In this document: in pieces, positions 35,947-47,091 of the stretch | How the letters are laid out: each line of letters starts with the position of its first letter | How positions within the stretch are numbered: the stretch's first letter is position 1 | Source of the DNA: Lithospermum erythrorhizon | Taxonomy: Eukaryota; Streptophyta; Magnoliopsida; Boraginales; Boraginaceae | Direction of reading: 5' to 3' | Assembly: GCA_019722365.1 (NCBI GenBank) | Contig: JADFUC010002327.1 | Coordinates: 62,001 to 126,000 of the forward strand | Length of the DNA: 64,000 nt | Notes under the pieces: model-generated | What the model saw: only the letters and a program-made list of their open reading frames with translations | What the model was told of the DNA's origin: nothing | The model's database searches: none | Translations under genes and position numbers: made by a program

Positions 35947-38900
35947 AACCTCTACAGGCCACTATCAATCAGCAACTCCTTCCTTCTTGTAAATGGATCT
36001 TTCTTCCCACCTTCATTAACAATTACATTCTGAGCAGAGCCTTCATTTCCTTCATCTTCAGGTGCAACTTCAGCGACTTTCTTGCTTTCTTGACCAACAA
36101 TTTCAGTTTCAGAACCCTCTATCTGCTCATGTGAAAAACAATAGATTAGGGATATTAGCTTGATCGTCAATGCATCTCACTTACTTAATAATGATGTGAA
36201 TACACAGGAAGTTAAGAGAGATGTCTTGTTACAAAGAGAAGGAATAGACAAATTCAAAGTAGTCAGATCCTCCGGGGTAAAATAGCGATGGCAATATGGA
36301 TGCAATAGTTGCAGAAGTGGGCGCCTAGCAGACTGCAGGTAACAACAAAATAAGTAACATCAGATGCATTGAACTTAATTGGGGTAGCAAATATGTTGTA
36401 CCCAGGATAATATTAAATGGAAAATATAAGAAACACGCAACTGATGTACCATGATTCAATAACCCAAATAGGAATAAGAACCAGTTCGTTATGGCACAAT
36501 CAAATTAATATCATTCTGGGTAATGTTAAAAGTTAAAGAAGATGCAAAGTGGTCAACTCTCTTTTGAACCAAGAGCCGCTATCATAAAGGGCGGAAGAGA
36601 ATGACCTGGTCAAAAACGACTTCCTTCAGGATGGGCAAGAACTCGTTAATGATGACCTTGGATAAATGACATTATGATCAGAACCTCTGTTTAGGATGCA
36701 ATGAAAATTCTAGCAGTAAGTGACATTTGAAGGAGAAAAACCTTGGATACAAGTTTTGTGTCATCAACCACAGAGAAGATGCACGCCAAAACCTGAAAGT
36801 AGATATGAAATGAAAGTTTAAAGGGAATAATAGTTAAAAAACACCAGATCCACATGAATAATGATAATTAAAGCAATAGTTGGTGCAGACGAGAAATATT
36901 TATTAAACTAGATATGTACCATATTTCCATATTTATCCCGAGCCGTTTTGTCTACAAGGTTTTTCATGCCTTTGATTATTTTCTTCCGTTCCTACAAAAA
37001 TTAGTTCCAGTGGGCAATTAAGTTATAAATAGCATAATCTGAGAAAAAAGAGGAAGAAACTAGTGATATTGAAAATACCTTAGCACTTCCATGCTTGATA
37101 CAAAGCGCCCCTATCCTGGATCCATCTTTGGTGTGTATCAATCGAACAAGTATTGGGCCTGACAACTGTTGAATGACTTCTAAAGCTGAAGTCTTTCAAA
37201 AAATATGATGAACATAAAAATGTCAGAAAGTAAAATAAAACCATCAAGTTAAGAAAAGCTTAAATCATCATAAACTGATTGACCATCAATGAACATCAGA
37301 TGCAACATACCTGACCAGCAATGCTCAAATATTCCATCAATGCTTTGTGTGTGATGGAGTGGTCCACAATCCCTTTTTCCATAATTGGTTGTAACACAGA
37401 ATTCATGTGACGTAAGACAGAGGTCCTTTTCAGCTGTAACTTAGTAATTACATCAACTAATCTGGATACATCATAAGACATGTATGAAAATTAATTCTGG
37501 TATGAGTATTAACTAATCAAGAAACATATTAAACCACAGATAGTTTTGCAAACAGGTAACAATAATCTACAATAATAGCCAATGCCACCAAACATATCAA
37601 TTCAATAGCTACATAAGTGGAGCAGAAACCTAACAGTACTCTATTACCCTTTTCACTAAAATGTAAATTTAATTATTTTCGGTTATTCAAAATGTCTCAG
37701 AGTTTAAGATGAGTAACTCGTTTCCTAGTAAGGACTCTCAATCTAATACTCAAGGCATAATAGTAACACAAGGACAGAAAATATGACCCACAAAGGACGA
37801 GATAAACAGAGCCTCACACCTGTTCTCATTGATTGAAACCAAGTCCTTGAATAACTGGAGCTCAGGTGAATATAGTTCCATTAGAAGAACCTGTTTCTGA
37901 GTTGCACTTCCCATGTTATATGCATGCTCAATAACTGCACAAACAATTAGAGGGGAAAAGAGCAAATTTCATAAGATTTGGCATTTCTACATTATGGATG
38001 TACTTCAGTGTGCAATATATTGTTAGCAGTTGAATGAGATAAAATCAAATACAACAGATGAGAAAGGGTTAAACTAGTTTTGTAGCAATATCTCATCCAA
38101 GAGAGCAGAAGATAAAGCCATACCAAGTGAACCGACCATATGTCTAAGAAGAGTAGCAACATGTCCATGTAAAGAGGATATGAATTCTGAAAGCTGTTCT
38201 TTTGTTGCTGTGCAAATGACAGAATTAGAGAAGAGACAATAGGACTCATCGGGAAGTACAGCATAGTTACGAAATTCAATTCAACTGTACCATTATCTAA
38301 CATTTTTGTGACCAAGTGCACTGCATATGTATTGGAAGAAAGGGCAATGAAGTGGGGTCGGAGCTCTTCAAACACCAGAGTCCTTTCTGCCGGTGAACAG
38401 TATTTAACACATGTCTGCATTCAACAAAATATTGTCAACCCTCGAGATTAAAATGACAAATACATGCTCAAGACTAGAAACAAATATTAGGAGATTAAAA
38501 TAACCTGAAGAACCCGAGAAGATACATGAGAGCTCGCAATTTCAGGGATTTTACCCTTCATCTTTTCTAAGGCTTCAGTTACCAGTCTTAGAATAGACAG
38601 AGGATAATGATAACTATTATCAGTCATAGGAAAAGGTATATGAACAAAGGTTAAAATTGCAACAAATGAAACGTTAAATACTTGGAGCGTTCTTCTTTTG
38701 CAATGTTTCGACGTCTCATTTTCTCCCACAGTAATGATAGCTCCTACACAATCATTTACATTGTTAAATAGCATGGACATAACATATATGGTGAACATAC
38801 AAGCTGGCTACTTAAGCATTTCCATCAGACAGAATCGCTATATTACAGATATTGTAATGGCATAGAGCTATTTAAACCTTGGAGATTAAAAGAGCATCTT

Positions 38901-40216
38901 TATAAAGCACTCGTGTGAAAGAAAAGAGTCACTTCTTAATGTCAAGAAATTGGAGATAGGATGTACACCATAAGCAAATATATGGGTCCATTCAATTCCA
39001 ATTCACTTTCTACTTATATTTCGTAAGACTTAACCCTCCAAACACTACTTTGAAATACCCAAGGAAAATAAACTAAGAAATAACTAGAAGAAGATCAAAC
39101 AATTTGAAAAAAATAACATTTGCATTAGATAGCAACAACGATGCACAAGAATGCTGATATTATAAAGCAACAGCTAAAATAACCTGCTCGAGAGTGTAAT
39201 GCTTCCTTCTCTTCTTCTTTCTAGCTTCAGTTAGCTCCTGTATACCAATCATCAAACACAAGTTACTTAACTAATAGAAGAATAACTGGGTTGATTATAC
39301 CTTTCGATCAAAAAATATAAATACCAGTTCCAAACTTACGAGTAACTTTATAATTCATTAAAATCAAAATCAACTAACTGCTCAATAAATCCAATCATCT
39401 TACATAAATACTCCTTCCATCCTCGACATTTACTTTTCTACAAATTTTAAGGACAATTCAAATTCATTAAACATCCCTTTTCCCCTCCATTTCTGCATCT
39501 CACAATTAGTCAAAATAGAAACTAGTTTATGGATTTCTAAAAAAGTAAAAAAAAAACATCCTTTAGAAAAAGGGATGGACCGTGGAGGGAGTAACAAATT
39601 CAAAAACTAATCTTCGAATTTATGCTAACGAAGAAATAATAACAATTCAAAGACTACCCTGAAGCTCTTAAATACATAAACAACGAAATCAAAACTACCC
39701 TTCAAAATTGGAAGCTTCTAAATATATAAACAAAAAAAATCAAAACTTCAAGCTCCTAAATACATAAACAACAAAATCAAAATTCTACAATTCAAAATTT
39801 AAGCTCCGAAACACAATTCAAAAACTACCCTTCATAATTTAAGCTAAAAAAGACATAAACAAGAAAATCAACCCCAACTAATTTTTTTAGTTAAGATTAG
39901 AAAAATTCAGCCCCTGCCCTACAATGAAGTTGGGAACGCTTTAAGTGAAGTATGAAGAAGTCTTGCATTTGGCTTATTTAGAGAATGCATGGTAATGAAG
40001 TACCTTAGCGCGTATACGACTTTGCTTTTTGGTTAGAAATTCATCTTTATTAGCTTCAAATTGGTTCCCTTTTAGTCCAGAATTGAATGGCTTGTTTGAT
40101 TCTTTAAAGTTGTTGATGTTGGATTTGTGTGTGTCCCCTTTTGTTGGATTAATTGGAATTCTTTTCCTTTTGTTTTGTAATGTTGAAGAATTGTTTTTCA
40201 CATGTTTACCACCCAT
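34639..40216 (-). CDS. APUM24: Pumilio homolog 24 (PUF-A/Puf6 class), ribosome biogenesis
   Basis: A nucleolar Puf-type RNA-binding protein needed for pre-rRNA processing in plants. Seventeen exons on the minus strand: 40004-40216, 39184-39237, 38682-38743, 38505-38586, 38291-38414, 38124-38207, 37820-37934, 37311-37461, 37079-37192, 36920-36991, 36742-36792, 36606-36656, 36204-36332, 35950-36122, 35752-35826, 34862-35106 and 34639-34777, about 644 residues. It starts MGGKHVKNNSSTLQNKRKRI (basic, nucleolar-type). Puf repeats include SSHVSSRVLQ, SSNTYAVHLVTKML and DKYGNM. The C-terminal CPL domain includes HPYCHRYFTPEDLTTLNLSI and FHSSRTLRKLVLDC; the end is acidic. Exon 14 is 173 bases where both neighbours require a multiple of three: one base is missing, turning the expected Gly-Leu-X-Glu into Gly-Leu-stop. 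The donor of exon 13 (GTATTC) is a weak choice that keeps the frame. Confidence 0.9.
35174..35437. mobile_element. Stowaway-like MITE in PUM24 intron 15
   Basis: 264 bp with ends CTCCCTGTCTTAATATAAGT and, in reverse complement, CTCCCCCGTATCAATATAAA. Flanked by TA at 35172-35173 and 35438-35439, the Tc1/mariner target duplication. Confidence 0.75.
35890..35944. repeat. (TA)n microsatellite in PUM24 intron 14
   Basis: About 27 uninterrupted TA units immediately downstream (in gene direction) of the damaged exon 14 donor. Confidence 0.95.
35950..35966 (-). other. One-base frame loss at the end of PUM24 exon 14
   Basis: The exon ends GGCCTGTAGAG before GTTTGT. In frame this is Gly-Leu-TAG. One extra base between CTG and TAGAG would give Gly-Leu-X-Glu joined to KLIEVCCEMARGLLKSKFGK of the next exon, as in the family. 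Confidence 0.75.
39411..39591. mobile_element. Stowaway-like MITE in PUM24 intron 1
   Basis: 181 bp. The left end reads CTCCTTCCATCCTCGACATT; the reverse complement of the right end reads CTCCCTCCACGGTCCATCCC. TA dinucleotides flank both sides (39409-39410 and 39592-39593). Confidence 0.75.
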
Positions 40217-40264
40217 TTTTCCAAATAAACCTCAAATCTTTTTTAGGTTTGATGAGAGAATCTG

Positions 40265-40337
40265 TACTAAGGGTTTTGTAAGGGTTTTTGTTTCTAGTTT
40301 ACTTGTCCGGTTGTCCCCTTGTTTTCAAGCCCATTTA
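40265..40337 (-). promoter_or_regulatory. Site II and telo-box-like motifs upstream of PUM24
   Basis: On the coding strand, ATGGGCTT at about 40328-40336 fits the site II element (TGGGCY). Two AAACCCTT motifs occur at about 40268-40290, one base away from the telo-box AAACCCTA. This pairing is typical of plant ribosome-biogenesis and ribosomal-protein promoters. The match of the telo-box is imperfect. Confidence 0.45.
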
Positions 40338-40339
40338 GT

Positions 40340-43300
40340 TTTTATTGTCCTAAAAACTGATAACAATATAGGCCTTAATTGTTTCATCTATTCATGGCTG
40401 TAGGCCAGGCCTCGGTGGGCCGTTAGGAATTAAGGGCGGCCTGAGCGACCTCATTAGATTAACAAGTGGGTCGGATGAGGCCGAGTTGGGCAGGACCACA
40501 GCGGTTCGGCTCAATGTCGGTGGTGTGGGTTCAGCTGTTAACGTGATGCGGATTTTAAGCAGGAAGCGGTACCACCCTGCCAGCATTAATGGAGGTACTG
40601 CATTATAAACATGGTACCGTTCCATCGAAGCGGTACCACGTTTATAAGCGAGAAAAGAATCTGAGAATTCACTTAATCCGCGAGCATTCGCGACATATCT
40701 AGCGTGTAACATTCGCGACATATCGAACTCTTGAGAAATAACGTATTAAAAGCATCCCCGTGGCTTGTGGATTAATAAGCAACATTAGTAACGCAAACAT
40801 TGTTCAAACTTGACGTGCGATAATAATTTAAACTTAAACCAACAAGTTCAAACATAACATGGGCATCGTTCCAATATCCAAAGTACATAAATAAAAACAT
40901 TGTTCAAACTTGAAACACCGCTTGTCATACATATGAATATATATGCATTCATTCGTATGTTTAGATTAGATGAAATGATATAGATGAAAAATTTTACGCT
41001 TTAGGTATAATTATATCCATTTGGAACAATGGGTATCGTCTCCCGCAACGGTACCGGGTGATCGGCATACAATTTCATAAAAGTAGCCCAGATTTGAAAA
41101 CTAGCGTGGTGCCGTTTAATCCCAAAAATGATCACGATCATAAAATTTCATATAAAGTAGCGTTCAACATTAGCATTAATTACCGTAACATCTGACGATT
41201 TTAGCGTAGGTTGTAGTAATTAGTTAACTATCCGTTATGAATTATCGGGTATCATTTTATTTAAAAGGTATACAGTTTGTATCAGAAAATGTCTGAGAAA
41301 TATTTTTCTTGATCCTATAAATAGACCATTTCATGTATAATCCTGATTCCACAAGTTCACAAATCATAAGTATGACTTAACAAATTCACAAATCAAAGAG
41401 TTCACTTTATGCCTCCAGAGAAGAAATTCGAGGAGGGGTATAAATGCGAGATTAGCGAGGTTATGATAGTCCGGCGCCGATAAAATGGGGCTACCTCCGC
41501 CACAATTTGGTGTCAGCTTTTTTGCAAGGTGATTGTAAGCCAGTGATGTGGTATGGCGTGAAAATCGAAAATGAAAGGTTCGGGATGGTGACAGCTTGCG
41601 CCATGTATACTTCGGATGGGTGGCGCGGATTTGTTGATAGTCCTGACCTAACGTTGGTGACTTGTAACTTTTCGGGGTTTAAATCACGAAAAGACCAAAC
41701 GTAATCATTCTATTGTATTCGTTTTCCGTTTATGCAGTATGAATGCTTGCGAAAAGGCTTGTATCTAAAATAGCTATTTGAAGTATTAATAAAAAATTAT
41801 TTCATTAAAATATTTTTTTCAATTATAAACAAATGTTATTTGTTCCAGAATTTTAAACAAGAATTTTAAGAGTTCAAGCAGTACAAGATTAAATTCCAGC
41901 ATTAATTTACGTTTGTAAAAAAAATATTATAATAGTTGAAAGCGTGAAATGCAGTTTACCGGCCCCGATACATGGTCCTCGAGCGGAATCGGGGCTGATG
42001 TCCATAGCGGGCGGCGACCGGTTCGTTAATGAAACTCTGAACCCGTCGAACATATTCTGAGCGGGCGGTTCGTTAGACTCGTTTATTCGCGTCTACATTT
42101 ACCGGCAGGCGCTCGATTTGATAGGCGCCTACATAGTTAACGAGTTGGAGTAGCAGTACAAAGAGACCAATGCCGTTTGAAATATCGGTCGCGAGTCATC
42201 TTTTCCTAAATAACAATTGCGCCACCATCCCGCATTAGATTATCTCACCGACTCTCTTTTTAATTGCATATGATTCATTATCTCAATTGTTTATGTCTAG
42301 GTTATATCATTTGATTCATTGTCTCAAATGACATTGTTAATTAATTTGCTTATATGTCATTCATTGTTGAATTCTTGAAATGATTAATTAATTTATTTAT
42401 CTATTGTGAAATTGAAATGAGTTAATATGTCCACGCGATACATGATTATTTTCTTTTCGGTGTACATACATTTCGTGTTTAGAACTTTGTGAAATGTGAA
42501 GCGAAAACTACTTTCTTTTGTAGTTGATGAAAATTGTTTGTTATCGGTTGAGTAATTAACAAGTCGTTAGCTTATCGGATCGAGCGGATATTGGATTACG
42601 ACTCGAATGATTATATATTAACGAGTCGGAGTTCGAATACTTCTGAGTTGGGCTCGATGCTCATGTCAGTCGGGCCTTGATATACGCTTTCGACTCTTTC
42701 ATTTACAATTCATGTTTATTCTGCTAACTATTAAAATCGTGATTTATTCGATTAATTAACTTCTGATAGTAAGGAGCTATTGTAAAAGTTGACTACTGAC
42801 AAATGTTCCTCGAGGCGGGTGATCATATCACGAGCTTTTTGTAGTGGCGAATTACATGATGTAGATGATGTTAATCCCCGATCTTGGTAAATCTATGATC
42901 TCTTTTTTGAAAATTTGTCTTTCGGGTCCTTATCTTTTTTATACAAAAAAATCAATACCCGAGACTTGACATCCGACTGCTTAGTGTCAAAATAAAAAAA
43001 TGTTACATATGATTATATAAGAATGGCTAAATTTCACCCAAACACCTCAACTAATTAAATCATTTCAAATAGAAGCAGTTCACGGTTAAATTGTGAAATC
43101 TGATCATTAATGTTCGTTAATATCATATATACGAAATTCAATCCCAAAAATGGGACACGTTACTAAAATGTACCATTCTAGATGAAATACAAAGTGAAAA
43201 AATTCAAAAAAGTGTGCAAAATTATTTTATTCACTTCATTAAAATGTATTAAAATTAAATTCATAAGTTGATGCGATTCTTAAAAGTTAAAAATATCTTA

Positions 43301-43660
43301 TATAATTGGCGTTAATGATTTTTATTGAGAAATGGTACATATTACTAAAATGTACCAAAAAGAAAAAAAGAAAATATAGATAATTTGTATTTTGATTATT
43401 AATGAACCATTAATGAAGCAGAAAAAGCAATAACTTAAGTAACTTCAAACACCAAAGAATAATTAAATACAAGCATTTGAACTTTTCTAATACACACGTG
43501 AGAGAAGCGATTTTTAACATATAAAACTTTGACATTTAGTAGTCAAACACTTCTACTTTCATATTTAAAATATATTTCTTAATTGGGATTGATTTATAAT
43601 GTCAATTTTAATTAATTCGATTTAAAACAATCATCATTTAAACTGCAAAATGATATTGTA
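40340..43660. other. Repeat-rich intergenic region
   Basis: The part at 40400-40720 and at 41940-42140 is richer in G and C with CGGTACC and CGGGCGG motifs and no recognisable protein. A TATA-led small open frame (41407-41704) is listed separately. 42140-43650 is AT-rich with nothing I can identify. Confidence 0.4.
41407..41704 (+). pseudogene. Unidentified small ORF, possibly frameshifted, with TATA box
   Basis: CTATAAATAGAC at about 41316-41327 resembles a strong TATA box. About 80 bases further an ATG (about 41409) opens a short frame, MPPEKKFEEGYKCEISE, that stops soon after. The next frame is open from about 41462 to 41704 and reads YDSPAPIKWGYLRHN, then LQGDCKPVMWYGVKIENERF and an end GFKSRKDQT. 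One frameshift would join them into about 100 residues. I do not recognise the family, and the joining is inference. Confidence 0.25.
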
Positions 43661-44021
43661 CCCCTCAATGGGATTTAATATACACACACCCAAAATAGTA
43701 TTTTTAACGTTAAGAATAGTATTTTAAGCGGCATAATTTATGCTTCTGTAACTACAATAGAGAGCCAGAAATAGTCGTTTCTAACTGTTTCTTGTTTTGA
43801 TGTGTATAACAAACTCAGCCATCTTCTTCCTCCCTCTTACCATCCACACACCAACCTGCCCTCTACTGTGAAACATCATCCCCATGTTCACAAAAATTCA
43901 AAATTTCCCATTATCCCTCAAAAAATCACAAAATAAATTAATTGAAGCCAAGAACAATCTGATTCAAAATTACTCAAATTATTAATATTATCATTATTAT
44001 TGGGCAAACAAACAACAAGCT

Positions 44022-44246
44022 TCACTTTTTTCTGCATCTTTGGTTCAGTTTATTGAGGCTCCACTTGCTATTTGATGATCTATAACACATAATCATGTTT
44101 GGTTCAATCTCTGAACAGCCCACATCAAGTTTTTTGCTGGCCATATCAAGCTGAGCAGCTTCATTCCTAGCATTCCATTCTTGAATGGTACTCCGCAAAG
44201 CAATGCTTGGATTCAGTTCTGTGCTTCTCAATAACTCTGGCAGAAT
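44022..44246 (-). pseudogene. U-box E3 ligase fragment (C-terminal end of the U-box)
   Basis: The minus-strand frame reads ILPELLRSTELNPSIALRST followed by IQEWNARNEAAQLDMA. This is the end of a U-box: the L-x-PN/S-x-ALR-x-x-I-x-x-W pattern followed by the RNEAAQLDMA linker known from plant PUB proteins. The front half of the U-box should lie at higher coordinates, but there the frame runs into the long A tract (T on the plus strand). No armadillo or kinase segment follows at lower coordinates; the frame continues with unrelated residues to a stop at 44022. It therefore looks like a gene fragment. Confidence 0.6.
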
Positions 44247-44258
44247 GATATTTTATTT

Positions 44259-44506
<248 letters not shown>

Positions 44507-44951
44507 TTTATTTTTAATTAATTAAAATTATTTAATGTATTAAATATTAACCTGAACTGTTATACACACACCAAAACAAACAGTACTTGTTTTGGGATAA
44601 AATGATTATTTTGCTACACACTATTTGTAAAAGTGTAGTAATTCTGAGAGAATTATCTTTCGGGGGTAAAATAGTTGTTGATCTTAAAAAAACCTCTTAT
44701 TTGGGTGTGTGTATATTAGGATTCGACATTAACCCAAATTACGTGTTTGTTATTTAAAAAATAATCGTAAAGTGTATATAGTTTAAATATGTTTTTGCCT
44801 TATGATTCTTATAGTATAGTGGAGTTAAGTAATGCGAAAATGATTTCCAAAGTTAAGGTGTCGAAATAAATACCAGAATTAACTTATTTGAAATGTTAAA
44901 ATGTTTAGTGATTATTTGAAATGATTCAGGTAGTTCAGTCTTTATCACGAG

Positions 44952-44972
44952 TCTATATATATATATATATAC
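44952..44972. repeat. Short (TA)n microsatellite
   Basis: About ten TA units. Confidence 0.9.
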
Positions 44973-45124
44973 CCTTCTTAAAGAGGCCGTCAGTTGGTGA
45001 TCGATATAATAGTACACCTTTAGTGCAATTCGAGGCGATTAACACAGAGATATCGCTTCCAATTAGGGACGGATAAAATATTATCTGAGGAGGTTTGTTA
45101 AATATTGGTTATTAATTTGCCGAG

Positions 45125-45486
45125 TTAAAAAAAAACCAAAAAAAGCAAAAAAAACCAAAAAATAAGAAGCGACAATGTTCCTCCCCGTACGCGCATGAAA
45201 CGGCGGTAAGTGGTGTGGACACGTGCGTAGGGGAGGCCTTGATCACATAATAACGGACGTGAACTGTGAAGAGTGTCGCCTCTCGCATCGACGGAGTTCG
45301 AACCTCGGCGGTGCTCTGCGTTTGTTGGGGGTCGTTCACGGGGTGTGAGTGGTTAAGCGTTGCGGGCACTTCGCTGTCATGAGCCGTCACCGAGCGCGTC
45401 GATTTACCTCCTACATTGGGCGAGGGAGGCCCAGGCAAGCGAGGCGCCCCAAATAATCATTTTTTTTTTTTTTTTTTTTTTTTTTT
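45125..45486 (-). mobile_element. SINE-like segment with a B-box-like motif
   Basis: A CpG-rich island of about 330 bp in AT-rich DNA. On the minus strand GAGGTTCGAACTCCGTCG (about 45288-45305) resembles the RNA polymerase III B box (GGTTCGANNCC) of tRNA-derived SINEs, and the segment ends in runs of T. A T run (45461-45486) lies on the other side. I do not see a clear A box, so this is tentative. Confidence 0.3.
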
Positions 45487-45489
45487 ACT

Positions 45490-46680
45490 CAGAATGTCTT
45501 AGATAATTTATTAAATAATTGAGTTTCTAATTGATAATTGTAGCGAAAAAAGTGAAAAGGTCTTAAAAAGCGCAATTTTAATTTAGCAATCCTGTCTAAG
45601 TTGGGACACTATTTAAACATATTTTATTAAATAATTGAGTATCTACTTATAGTTGATAATTGCAAAAAAAAAAGGCGAAAAAAGCACAAATTATTAATTT
45701 AACGTTCGAAATCGAGACCGGCCAAAATATTATATTAAAAGTTTATTAAATAATGATATTAATTTATTAAGTTTCTCTTTGCGGTTGTAATTGAAAAAAT
45801 AAAAATATAAAAGGACTCATAATTTATTTAGCATCCTATCATCGATTATTTTAGAGAGTTTATTTATTAAATAATGATTATTAATTTTCGAGTTTCTAAT
45901 GTAATTGATAATTGCAGCAATATATATATATATATGAAAAATGAACGAAAAAAATTACTCATTATTAATTTAGCATAATATCCCCAATCGGAAGGTCGAA
46001 AATATTATCTTTAGAATTTATTAAATAATGAGTTGTTATCTCGAGTCGGGATAAAACTGAAACCCTCTACAGTATTATTTGATGAACTATCTTGAGAACT
46101 TTCTTAAATGAGTATTAATCTATCGAGTTTAATACATTAGTTGATAATTGCGAGGAAAAAAGAAAAAAAAGAAAAAGAACGAAGAAAAACGAATTATTAA
46201 TTTAGCATCTTATCCTCGAGGTAGGAATGAGGCGGCAAATATTATCTTAGAATTTATTAAATATTCAGTATTAATCATCGAGTTTACATTAGTTACAGTA
46301 ATTCTGAGGAAAAAAAATAGAAAAAGGAACAAAAAAAACACGAATTATTAATTTACCATCACATCCTCGGTGGGGACCCGGCCAAAAAATATTATTTTGG
46401 ATAGTTTCTTAAATAAATGGTATTAATTTATCAGTTTAAAAAACCAAAAGGCAAAAAAATATTATCCACATAAAAATATTTCATTATTAATTTAGCCTTG
46501 TATAAATTAAGATTTGACAAAAATATTATCATAGAGTTTATTAAATAATCAAGTTATCCTTGAGTCGAGATAAAAAAACCCGGAAACACCACACCCACAA
46601 GTCGTAGTAAATGCAGCAATATTATCTTAGAGTTTAACCCAAATAATCGAATATTAATTTATCGAATTAAAGAAAACCAA
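45490..46680. repeat. Diverged tandem repeat array, about 8-10 units of 90-150 bp
   Basis: Recurring ordered blocks: TTAGAGTTTATTAAATAATG, then AGTATTAATTTATCGAGTTT, then TTGATAATTGCAGCGAAAAA with an A-rich tail, then ATTATTAATTTAGCATC and a CCTCGAGTCGGGA-like block, then AAAATATTATC. Anchors (TTTATTAAATA-like) fall near 45505, 45632, 45748, 45872, 46016, 46254, 46405, 46540 and 46636. Spacing varies because of indels and A-tract length. Confidence 0.8.
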
Positions 46681-47091
46681 AAGCAAAAAAAAAAAAAAAA
46701 GAAGAAGAAAGAAACTAAAAAGAAAAAAAAAGTTGAGCTTGCTTCCGAATTGTAAACACAGAAAAAAGAACAAAAAGTTTGGACCGCGAGTGTGTTCAAC
46801 GCGGATCCAATCTTTATAATAACAAACAATAGATAGATATAAAAAAAAACTATATAAGAGTCTAGGAAATACGGAGTAGTATGCAAACTGAGAGAGAGAA
46901 GGCAATTAATTTAACAAAGAACTAGGGCAAAATACCTATCATTCAAGGTAAAACAGTGCAGCAAATCTTAATTTACATATATGAAGCAGAGTAGATTGCT
47001 ATAGTTTGCACAGGAATGTGGATGACCATTGAGTTTCTTCAACTCCTTTAAGAATTTGTAGGTTTGAACAAACAACTATTTATGTCATAGT
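46681..47091. other. A-rich tail of the array and WD40 3' flank
   Basis: Begins with A-rich sequence continuing the array, then unique sequence leading to the 3' end of the WD40 gene. No gene seen. Confidence 0.4.
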
